32,560 nt of DNA from Bacteroidales bacterium (GTDB taxonomy: Bacteria > Bacteroidota > Bacteroidia > Bacteroidales > UBA932): contig JAFTCB010000003.1 of NCBI GenBank assembly GCA_017454905.1, positions 1 through 32,560 of the forward strand, written 5' to 3'. The notes below the pieces were generated by a model. That model saw only the letters and a list, made by a program, of their open reading frames with translations, did no database searches and was not told where the DNA came from. Position numbers and translations under genes: made by a program. Of the stretch, positions 1 to 6,340 are shown piece after piece (the first letter of the stretch is position 1; each line of letters starts with the position of its first letter).

Positions 1-252
1 GATTTCACGCTTCCTTCCACCGTGGAGGCGATTGAGGCTGAGGCGTTTTACAGGTCTGCCCTTGAAAAGCTGACTGTCCTCGCCGCTACGCCTCCCCATA
101 CCCCCGGCGCGGATATCAGCTCCAACTTCCTGCCCCGCCGCAATGACTTTGTCATCCTGGTGCCGGAAGCTTCGGTCGAAGCCTATAAAGCCGCCGAAGG
201 CTGGAGCAACTACGCTGATCTCATCGCGAAGATCGAGCCGGCAAATCCCTAA
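1..252 (+). CDS. C-terminal end of a BspA-like leucine-rich-repeat surface protein (partial)
   Basis: The reading frame is open from the first base of the window and ends at TAA 250-252, so the true start lies upstream and only about 83 residues are visible. The end of the protein, with VPEASVEAYKAAEGWSNYAD followed by LIAKIEP, is the closing unit of LRR_5/BspA-type proteins of Bacteroidales, in which a 'V-P-x-x-S-V-x-A-Y-K-x-A-x-G-W' strand caps the repeat array. Such proteins are usually secreted or surface-anchored and bind host or matrix components; that role is inferred from the family. A perfect hairpin at 271-314 follows the stop. The family call is fairly safe, but nothing can be said about the missing N-terminus. 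Confidence 0.75.
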   Translation, partial: DFTLPSTVEAIEAEAFYRSALEKLTVLAATPPHTPGADISSNFLPRRNDFVILVPEASVEAYKAAEGWSNYADLIAKIEPANP

Positions 253-270
253 TTACTGAATATCATCACT

Positions 271-314
271 TTATGATTTTGCCCCGGGGAAAATTCCCCG
301 GGGCAAAATCATAA
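271..314. terminator. Bidirectional terminator between convergent genes
   Basis: A perfect inverted repeat with 21-base arms (271-291 and 294-314) and two unpaired bases at the centre; the arms have a CCCCGGGG-type core flanked by A/T-rich ends. The A/T ends supply a U-tract in either direction. It lies between the stop of the repeat protein (252) and the stop of the opposing plug-domain gene (331), so it probably ends both transcripts. Confidence 0.85.
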
Positions 315-330
315 TTGCATCAGTATCAGG

Positions 331-783
331 CTATTTCTTTTTCCGCGCAGCGCGGGCGGCCTTGCGCTCCGCTTTCGCGGCAGCGGCGGCGTCCTTTTCC
401 GCCTGGACGGCGGATTTGGTCCGGAAGATGATTACCCCGTTCTGCCCCTGCACACCGTAGATGCTGGCCGTACCGTCCTTGAGGACCTCGACAGAATAGA
501 TATCCTCCGGCCGGAGGTAGGTCACGTTGTCCGAAATGATGCCGTCCACGACGAAGAGCGGCTGCGTCTGGTCGGAGTTGGTGGACACCCCGCGGATCGT
601 GATCTTCGGCATCACGCCGTCGCCCCCGCCGGGACTCACCGTCACGCCGGGCTCGTTCCGCAAGAGGTCAAACACCGAACTGTATTGCGTCTTGTCCTTC
701 TGGTCCCGGACTTTCTCCTGGGCGCAGAGCGTGCCGCAGAGCATCAGCAAGGCGGCAAGGAATAACAGCGACTTTTTCATCAT
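331..783 (-). CDS. Secreted stand-alone TonB-receptor plug-domain protein
   Basis: A 150-residue protein with a signal peptide (residues 1 to about 21, ending LCAQ), a complete plug-domain core (about residues 35-122) and a basic tail. Plug hallmarks are DLLRNEPGVTV, ITIRGV, PLFVVDG, the 'P-x-D-I-x-S-V-E-V-L-K-D' strand-turn and 'A-S-I-Y-G-x-x-G-x-N-G-V'. In SusC/TonB-dependent receptors this domain blocks a 22-strand barrel, but here the gene stops right after it and no barrel lies downstream. The last 25 residues are almost only Ala, Lys, Arg and Glu. The annotated start gives Met-Met-Lys-Lys; starting at the second Met (780) would change nothing. The function of barrel-less plug proteins is not established; it could be a periplasmic or surface partner of TonB systems. 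No frameshifted barrel remnant is visible. Confidence 0.8.
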   Translation of the reverse strand: MMKKSLLFLAALLMLCGTLCAQEKVRDQKDKTQYSSVFDLLRNEPGVTVSPGGGDGVMPKITIRGVSTNSDQTQPLFVVDGIISDNVTYLRPEDIYSVEVLKDGTASIYGVQGQNGVIIFRTKSAVQAEKDAAAAAKAERKAARAARKKK

Positions 784-803
784 TCCAAAGATTTGATTCT
801 TCG

Positions 804-831
804 CAAAGATACGCGTTTTTTCGTATCTTTA
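804..831. promoter_or_regulatory. Divergent -7 boxes arranged as an inverted repeat
   Basis: On the minus strand TATCTTTG (811 to 804) matches the Bacteroidetes -7 consensus TAnnTTTG and reads toward the plug-domain gene. On the plus strand TATCTTTA (824-831), one base off, reads toward the S9 peptidase. The two boxes sit in a perfect 9-base inverted repeat (805-813 / 822-830) around a T-run, so the two promoters face back to back with their start sites about 20-30 bases apart. No clear -33 element is seen for either. Confidence 0.5.
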
Positions 832-868
832 CCTTTTGATAATCCGCCAAAACCATTCAAAACAAGAT

Positions 869-3343
869 ATGAAAAGGTTCGCACTCCTGCTCTTGACGCT
901 GCTCGCCGTCCTGTCCGTACAGGGCGCCGCCCAGCCCAAAGCCCGGACCCGGGTCAAACCCAACTACGACCTGGCCTCGCAATTCTCCGCCAAACGCATC
1001 TCCCAGATGGTCTTCTCCACCGAACTCTCGCCGGGCTGGTTCCGCGACTCGGACAAGTTCTGGTACGCCTGGAAGACGCCCGCGGGGACGCAGTACTGGA
1101 TCGTGGATCCCGAGACCGGACGCAAGACCCCGGCCTTCGACATGGAGAAGCTCGCGATGGAGATCACGCAGATCGTCCGCGACCCCTTCGACGCCCAGCA
1201 CCTGCCGATCGAGAACCTCAAGCTCAAGGATGACAAATATTTCCGGTTCGACATCAAGAGCACGCAGGAGGTCCCCGACACCCTGGCGGAAAAGCGCGCC
1301 GCCCGCGACAAGAAACAGGACGACAAGGGCCCCAGGACCCCGAAGATGACCAAAAAGGTCTTCCATTTCCAATATGAAATCGCGACCGGCAAACTCACGG
1401 AGTACAAGCCCGAAAAGCGGGAATACCCGCAGTGGGCCAGCATTTCGCCCGACGGGCAGACGGGCGTCTTCGTCAAGAACTCCAACCTCTACTGGATGGA
1501 CAAGGAGAACCTGGCGAAAGCCGCCGAGGACGACAAGGACTCCACCCTCGTGGAGCACCGCCTGACCTCCGACGGCGTCCGGCAGTGGGGCTTCGGCGTG
1601 GACAACTACTCGGGCGACACCGAGACGGACACCACCCGCCGCATCATGGCGCGCATCGTCTGGTCGCCGGACAGCAAGCATTTCGCCGCCATCAAGACCG
1701 ACATGCGCGCGATCAAGGACCTCTGGGTAATCAACGCCCTGAGCCAGCCACGCCCGACCCTGGAGACCTACAAATACCAGATGCCCGGCGAGCCCGGCCC
1801 CACGGAGGAGCTCTATGTCTTCTCCATGCCCGACGGCAGCAGCAAGCGCTACCAGACCGTCGCCTTCAAGGACCAGACGATGGACGTGGCCACGCGTCCG
1901 CGCAAATACCGGGAGATCTATGACGACTACCGCTCCCGCGTGTGGCTGGGCGACAACGACGGCTTTTACCTGACCCGCGGCTCCCGCGACCTGCACCGGA
2001 TGGACGTCTGCCGCGTGGACCTCTCCGCCGACTCCACCCGCACCATCCTCACCGAGCGGATGAACACCTACATCGAAGACCGCCAGCTGCACCTGATCGG
2101 CGGCGGGCGCCAGATTCTCCAGTGGTCCGAGCGCAACGGCTGGGCCAACCTCTACCTCTACAATGCTGACGGCACCCTGGTCCGCAACCTTACCGAGGGC
2201 GCCTACCACGTCGAAGACGTGCTGGCTGTCAATGAGAAAGAGGGCTACGTCCTCTTCTCCGCCTGCGGCGTCAACAAGGACGAGAATCCCTACCAGATGC
2301 ACACCTACCGCGTCAGCCTGTCCGGCGGCCCCATCAAGCAGTTGGACATGGATGACATGAACGTCAACGCCAGCGCGAGCGACGACGGGCGCTGGGTGGT
2401 AGCCAACTGCTCGCGCGTGGACTACGCCCCCGAATCCTGGCTGATCAGCCGCGAGGGCAAGCGCACCGCGCTCGACCAGGCCGACCTCAGTCTGCTGTTC
2501 GCCGCCGGCTACAAGATGCCCGAGCGCTTCAAGGTCAAGGCGGCCGACGGGGTCACGGACCTCTACGGCGCCATGTACAAGCCCTTCGACTTCGACTCGA
2601 CAAAGGTCTATCCCATCATCGACTACGTCTACCCGGGCCCGCAGGTCGAGGCCAACAACATCGCCTGGAGCCGCGGCATGGTCCGCACGGACCGTCTCGC
2701 GCAGATCGGATTCATCGTGATTACGGTCGGCAACCGCGGCGGCCACCCCAACCGCTCCAAGTGGTACCACAACTACGGCTACGGGAACCTGCGCGACTAC
2801 GGCCTGGAAGACCAGAAATACGCCATCCAGCAGCTCGCCGGACGGTATGATTTCATCGACGGCAACCGCGTAGGCATCCACGGGCATTCCGGCGGCGGCT
2901 TCATGTCCACGGCGGCCATCCTCAAATATCCCGACTTCTTCAAGGCGGCCGTCTCCTGCGCGGGCAACCACGACAACAGCATCTACAACCGCTGGTGGAG
3001 CGAGACGCACCACGGCGTCACGGAGAAAGTTGCCCAGGGCGACACGACCTTCGTGTACCACATCGAGACCAACCCGCAGCTGGCAGCCAACCTCAAAGGG
3101 CACCTGATGCTGGTCCACGGCGACATCGACAACAATGTCAACCCCGCCAACACAATCCGCGTCGTCAATGCCCTGATCCGGGCCAACAAGCGCTTCGACC
3201 TGCTGATCCTGCCGGGCCAGCGCCACGGCTTCGGCGACATGAACGAGTACTTCTTCTACCGCCTCGCGGACTACTTCTCCGAGTGGCTGCTCGGGGACAG
3301 CGAGCGCAGCGAAGTGGACATCAAGGAGCTGAACAACGACTGA
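869..3343 (+). CDS. Dipeptidyl-peptidase IV-type S9 serine peptidase, secreted
   Basis: The protein has 824 residues from ATG 869. That start is chosen because it begins a good signal peptide (MKRFALLLLTLLAVLSVQG), whereas the frame merely stays open a little further upstream. An N-terminal beta-propeller (DPPIV_N, about residues 80-540) is followed by an alpha/beta-hydrolase domain (about 560-820). The catalytic triad is visible: Ser674 in GHSGGG, Asp754 in HGDIDNNV and His786 in GQRHGF. Family members release X-Pro or similar dipeptides from peptide N-termini in the periplasm or at the surface. The propeller lets only small peptides reach the active site. It is transcribed alone, from a promoter shared back to back with the plug-domain gene, and ends at a hairpin. 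Exact dipeptide preference cannot be read from the sequence. Confidence 0.9.
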   Translation: MKRFALLLLTLLAVLSVQGAAQPKARTRVKPNYDLASQFSAKRISQMVFSTELSPGWFRDSDKFWYAWKTPAGTQYWIVDPETGRKTPAFDMEKLAMEITQIVRDPFDAQHLPIENLKLKDDKYFRFDIKSTQEVPDTLAEKRAARDKKQDDKGPRTPKMTKKVFHFQYEIATGKLTEYKPEKREYPQWASISPDGQTGVFVKNSNLYWMDKENLAKAAEDDKDSTLVEHRLTSDGVRQWGFGVDNYSGDTETDTTRRIMARIVWSPDSKHFAAIKTDMRAIKDLWVINALSQPRPTLETYKYQMPGEPGPTEELYVFSMPDGSSKRYQTVAFKDQTMDVATRPRKYREIYDDYRSRVWLGDNDGFYLTRGSRDLHRMDVCRVDLSADSTRTILTERMNTYIEDRQLHLIGGGRQILQWSERNGWANLYLYNADGTLVRNLTEGAYHVEDVLAVNEKEGYVLFSACGVNKDENPYQMHTYRVSLSGGPIKQLDMDDMNVNASASDDGRWVVANCSRVDYAPESWLISREGKRTALDQADLSLLFAAGYKMPERFKVKAADGVTDLYGAMYKPFDFDSTKVYPIIDYVYPGPQVEANNIAWSRGMVRTDRLAQIGFIVITVGNRGGHPNRSKWYHNYGYGNLRDYGLEDQKYAIQQLAGRYDFIDGNRVGIHGHSGGGFMSTAAILKYPDFFKAAVSCAGNHDNSIYNRWWSETHHGVTEKVAQGDTTFVYHIETNPQLAANLKGHLMLVHGDIDNNVNPANTIRVVNALIRANKRFDLLILPGQRHGFGDMNEYFFYRLADYFSEWLLGDSERSEVDIKELNND

Positions 3344-3346
3344 CAA

Positions 3347-3381
3347 CGAAGAAGCCCGGCCGCAGCGGCCGGGCTTCTTCG
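3347..3381. terminator. Bidirectional terminator hairpin
   Basis: A perfect inverted repeat with 17-base arms (3347-3363 and 3365-3381) around a single A. The core is CCCGGCCGC/GCGGCCGGG with GAAGAA/TTCTTC ends. It fills the 55-base gap between the stops of the convergent S9 peptidase and lyase genes and has a short pyrimidine tract on each side. Confidence 0.85.
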
Positions 3382-3398
3382 TCCTGGAAACTCTCGGG

Positions 3399-4847
3399 TT
3401 ACAGCGAATCGCCGAAGTCCTCGCGGAACTTCTTGACGAGCTCTTCCTGCCAGTAGCCGATCTCCTTCATGCGGCCGAAGAAGAAGCGGAGCACCTTCGG
3501 CTCGGACACCCACTCCAGACCGCCGATGATCTCGCGGTTGTCCCACAGCCATTTGACGCGGTCCGCGCAATACTTGACCTGCGAAAGGGTGAAGACGCGG
3601 CGCGGCATCGCGAGGCGCTGGAGCTCCAGCTCCGCGAAACGCTCCGTGCCGTCCGGCTCGCGCTGCTCGCTGACGGTGCCGCGCTCCATGCCGCGGATAC
3701 CGCCGGCAATGTAGAGGGCAGCGCCCACCGCAGCCGCCGGATACTGGTCGTGCGGGATGTTCGGGACGATCTCGGAACAGTTGAGGTGCGCGCCGAGGCC
3801 GCCGGCAGGCTTGATCACCGGCACGCCGTAGTCGTCCAGCTCCTTCACCAGGTAGGCGATGAATTCCGGACCCTGGCTGATATACTCCATGTCGAGGGAC
3901 TCATACAGGCCGACAGCCATCGCTTCCATCGAGCGGACCTCCATGCCGCCGTAGGTGAGGAAGCCTTCGTAGAGCGGCACGAACTCCATCATCTCGTCGG
4001 TGAACTTCTTGTCGTGGGCCGTGATGATGCCGCCGCGGGAGAAGCCCAGCTTGCGGGCGGAGAAGTAGATGATGTCGAAGCGGTCTGCCAGCACGTGGTA
4101 GATCTCCTTGGTGGTCATGAACTTGCAGCGCGGCTCGCGCATCTTCATGAAATAGACGTTGTCCTGCAGCAGGGAGGCGTCGAGTACGCTCCTGACACCG
4201 AACTCATGGCAGATGTCCGTGACCGCCAGCATGTTCTCCAGGGAAACCGGCTGGCCGCCGATCAGGTTGGTGCCGGCTTCCACGCGCACGAAGGCGACCT
4301 TCTCCGGGGTCAGGTCCTTGATGGTCTTGCGCAGGAGCTTGAGGTCGAAATTGCCCTTGAAGGGATCATCCGTCTGCGGGATGAGACCTTTCTTGTCCAC
4401 CAATTCGATCACTTCGCCGCCCAGGCGGGTGATGTGGGCCTTGGTGGTCGTGAAGTGGAAATTCATCAGCGTGTACATTCCCGGCTTGACATAAGCCTCC
4501 GCGAGGATGTTCTCCGCGGCGCGGCCCTGGTGGGCAGGGAGGACGTTCTCCGTGCCGAAGACCTCCTTGACAGCGGCCTTGACGCGGTTGAAGGTCTCGC
4601 TGCCGGCATAGGAATCGTCCGCGATGCTCATCGCGGCCACCTGGTTGTCCGACATGCCGTTGACACCGGAATCGGTGATCATGTCCAGATAGATATCCTT
4701 GTTCTGCAGGAGGAAGGTATTGTTGCCCGCTTCCTGGATGCGCTTGAGGCGCTCTTCGACGGGGAGAAGGGTCAGTTTCTGGACGACACGCACCTTGTGC
4801 ATCTCGAGGGGCACCTGATTTTCAGGCTGATAGAATTTTACTGCCAT
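3399..4847 (-). CDS. PLP-dependent beta-eliminating lyase, tryptophanase/tyrosine phenol-lyase family
   Basis: The 482-residue protein has the fold-type-I motifs of the tryptophanase (TnaA)/tyrosine phenol-lyase (TPL) family: LTDSG-like DMITDSG (56-61), Tyr80 in SYAGSE, HQGRAAEN (106-113), GGQPVS (197-202), PLP lysine Lys266 in SARKLGF, and PRRVFT near 415-420. These enzymes split Trp or Tyr to indole or phenol plus pyruvate and ammonia in the cytoplasm. Three positions that separate the two activities look TPL-like: Thr133 (Asp in tryptophanase), Arg389 in MERG, and Phe455 in LRFF (His in tryptophanase). Automatic annotation would probably say tryptophanase. Oddities are Leu226 where the family has a PLP-contacting Arg, and Arg265-Lys266-Leu267 instead of Lys-Lys-Asp. 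Beta-elimination is likely; the substrate is uncertain. The gene is monocistronic. Confidence 0.85.
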   Translation of the reverse strand: MAVKFYQPENQVPLEMHKVRVVQKLTLLPVEERLKRIQEAGNNTFLLQNKDIYLDMITDSGVNGMSDNQVAAMSIADDSYAGSETFNRVKAAVKEVFGTENVLPAHQGRAAENILAEAYVKPGMYTLMNFHFTTTKAHITRLGGEVIELVDKKGLIPQTDDPFKGNFDLKLLRKTIKDLTPEKVAFVRVEAGTNLIGGQPVSLENMLAVTDICHEFGVRSVLDASLLQDNVYFMKMREPRCKFMTTKEIYHVLADRFDIIYFSARKLGFSRGGIITAHDKKFTDEMMEFVPLYEGFLTYGGMEVRSMEAMAVGLYESLDMEYISQGPEFIAYLVKELDDYGVPVIKPAGGLGAHLNCSEIVPNIPHDQYPAAAVGAALYIAGGIRGMERGTVSEQREPDGTERFAELELQRLAMPRRVFTLSQVKYCADRVKWLWDNREIIGGLEWVSEPKVLRFFFGRMKEIGYWQEELVKKFREDFGDSL

Positions 4848-4904
4848 GGTTTATGTTTTATAGAAGTTTCCAACTAACGGAGTACCAAGGTAGGAATTTC
4901 TTGA

Positions 4905-4912
4905 TATCTTTG
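4905..4912 (+). promoter_or_regulatory. -7 box of the DUF554 gene
   Basis: TATCTTTG is a perfect TAnnTTTG box. It ends only eight bases before the ATG at 4921, so the expected transcript would have a 5' leader of about five bases or none. No good -33 element was found at the usual distance. Confidence 0.5.
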
Positions 4913-4920
4913 CAAATGTT

Positions 4921-5607
4921 ATGTTAGGAACTATCGTCAATACCGCGTGTATTATCGTCGGCTCCGTGGTGGGGAGCCTCCTCAAGAAGGGACTGGGAGA
5001 GAAATACCAGAACGTCCTGTACAACGCCATGGGCCTCGCGTCCCTGGCGCTCGGGGCCAACACCTTCGTGCAGAACATGCCCAAGAGCGAATTCCCGGTG
5101 CTGTTCATCCTGAGCATCGCCCTGGGCGGCATCGCCGGCACGGCCCTCGACCTCGACGGCCGCACCAAGCGCCTGATCGCCAAACGCGGCGGCGAAGGCC
5201 TCGCAAACGGCCTGATCACCGCCACGCTGCTTTTCTGCGTCGGGACCTTCTCCATCGTCGGCCCCATCCTGAGCGCCACCACGGGGGACAACACCTTCCT
5301 CTACACCAACGCCACCCTCGACCTCGTCACCTCGATGGTCTTCGCCACCACCTACGGCATCGGCATCATCATCGCCGCGCCCATCCTCTTCTGCTGGCAG
5401 GGAATGTTCTGGCTGATCGGCAAATTCGCCGCCTCCTCCCCGATCGTCGAAGGCACCATGATCAACGAAATGGCCATCGTCGGCGGCCTGCTCATCATCT
5501 CCTCCGGCCTCTCGCTGCTCAAACTCAAAGACTGCAAGACCCTCAACTACATCCCCGCCCTGCTCATCCCCGCCCTGTGGTTCCTGATCAAGGGGTTGTT
5601 TGGCTGA
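4921..5607 (+). CDS. DUF554 (YqgA-like) integral membrane protein
   Basis: A 228-residue, very hydrophobic protein with roughly six to seven predicted membrane segments (for example residues 4-22, 36-55, 58-76, 97-120, 140-165, 180-196 and 206-226). The opening MLGTIVNTACIIVGSVVGSL and the 'G-x-A-G-x-x-x-D-L-D' loop near residue 65-72 are characteristic of DUF554/YqgA. The function of this inner-membrane family is unknown; a transport role is often assumed without proof. The start at 4921 matches the family N-terminus exactly and lies immediately after a -7 box. It is followed after 68 bases by the glutathione peroxidase, which has its own -7 box. Confidence 0.88.
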   Translation: MLGTIVNTACIIVGSVVGSLLKKGLGEKYQNVLYNAMGLASLALGANTFVQNMPKSEFPVLFILSIALGGIAGTALDLDGRTKRLIAKRGGEGLANGLITATLLFCVGTFSIVGPILSATTGDNTFLYTNATLDLVTSMVFATTYGIGIIIAAPILFCWQGMFWLIGKFAASSPIVEGTMINEMAIVGGLLIISSGLSLLKLKDCKTLNYIPALLIPALWFLIKGLFG

Positions 5608-5650
5608 TCCGTTGCCGCCGTCACGGTCCGCGGTTTCCCGAAAAAGTTGT

Positions 5651-5658
5651 TATATTTG
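5651..5658 (+). promoter_or_regulatory. -7 box of the glutathione peroxidase gene
   Basis: TATATTTG is a perfect match to TAnnTTTG, 17 bases upstream of the ATG at 5676. The -33 region is not clear. It suggests the peroxidase can be transcribed independently of the upstream membrane-protein gene. Confidence 0.45.
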
Positions 5659-5675
5659 TGGAAACCACATCAATT

Positions 5676-6224
5676 ATGGCAACGATTTACGATTTTTCTT
5701 TATTGGACAAGAAGGGAGGCGAGGTGCGCCTCGAGGGTTTCCGCGGCAAGGTGCTGCTGGTCGTCAATTCCGCGACGGGGTGCGGATTCACCCCGCAGTA
5801 TGAGGATCTGGAAGCGATGTATCATCGCCTCCGCGAGCAGGGTTTCGAGATCCTGGATATCCCCTGCGACCAGTTCGGGCATCAGGCGCCAGGCACGGAT
5901 GAGGAGATCACCGAGTTCTGCCAGATGCGCTTCGGCACCGATTTCCCGCAGTTCAAGAAGTCCGAGGTCAACGGCCCGGGCGAGCTGCCGCTCTACACCT
6001 GGCTGAAGAGCCAGAAGGGTTTCGAGGGCTTCGACGCGGACAACAAACTCACCCCGCTCCTTGAGCAGATGTTCGACAAGGCGGATCCGGACTGGCGCTC
6101 CAAGAGCGACATCAAGTGGAATTTCACGAAGTTCCTGATCGGCCGCGACGGGCAGGTCCTGGCCCGCTTCGAGCCGACCCGCGACATGGCCGCCGTCGAG
6201 GCAGCCGCCAAAGCAGCGCTCTAG
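5676..6224 (+). CDS. Thiol (cysteine) glutathione peroxidase-family protein
   Basis: The 182-residue protein reduces hydroperoxides in the cytoplasm, probably with thioredoxin rather than glutathione as electron donor. Cys36 in TGCGFTPQY is the peroxidatic residue (no selenocysteine), and the rest of the tetrad is present: Gln66 in CDQFG, plus Trp and Asn in KWNFTKF. Cys82 in EFCQMRFG sits where the resolving cysteine of two-Cys enzymes lies, and Cys36, Cys64 and Cys82 fall at the same numbers as in yeast Gpx3. The usual CNQFG is CDQFG here. The start at 5676 is fixed by family length and a -7 box at 5651; a longer frame runs upstream but overlaps the DUF554 gene. It is convergent with the large S9 peptidase. 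Confidence 0.9.
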   Translation: MATIYDFSLLDKKGGEVRLEGFRGKVLLVVNSATGCGFTPQYEDLEAMYHRLREQGFEILDIPCDQFGHQAPGTDEEITEFCQMRFGTDFPQFKKSEVNGPGELPLYTWLKSQKGFEGFDADNKLTPLLEQMFDKADPDWRSKSDIKWNFTKFLIGRDGQVLARFEPTRDMAAVEAAAKAAL

Positions 6225-6238
6225 AGCGGGAATGTCGC

Positions 6239-6320
6239 CAATGTCCCCCAAAATGGGACATTGAGCGCAAAAAACTTAAAATGCTGCCAATGTCCCCGGT
6301 TTTGGGACATTGGCAGCATT
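6239..6320. repeat. Tandem pair of related palindromes (CAATGTCCC-N7-GGGACATTG)
   Basis: Two inverted repeats share the same 9-base arms and both have 7-base loops. Copy 1 has arms 6239-6247 and 6255-6263. Copy 2 has the same core inside longer 17-base arms (6280-6296 and 6304-6320). They occupy nearly the whole 116-base gap between the convergent peroxidase and S9 peptidase genes. Copy 2 followed on the minus strand by a T-rich stretch would serve as the terminator of the S9 gene. The duplicated core suggests a mobile or repeat-derived palindrome rather than two unrelated terminators. Confidence 0.75.
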
Positions 6321-6340
6321 CTTATAATCGGAACCGGAAA

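Noticed and set aside
857-3346. An 829-codon open frame on the minus strand opposite the DPP-IV gene
   Set aside because: It has low-complexity Val/Ala/Asp composition and lies entirely antisense to a gene with an intact catalytic triad. Similar shadows lie opposite the aconitase, sulfatase and citrate synthase genes.
4947-6224. A long frame that would fuse an unknown N-terminal half to glutathione peroxidase
   Set aside because: The upstream part is out of frame with, and fully overlaps, the DUF554 gene and has an Arg/His-rich shadow composition. The peroxidase has its own start at 5676 and its own -7 box.
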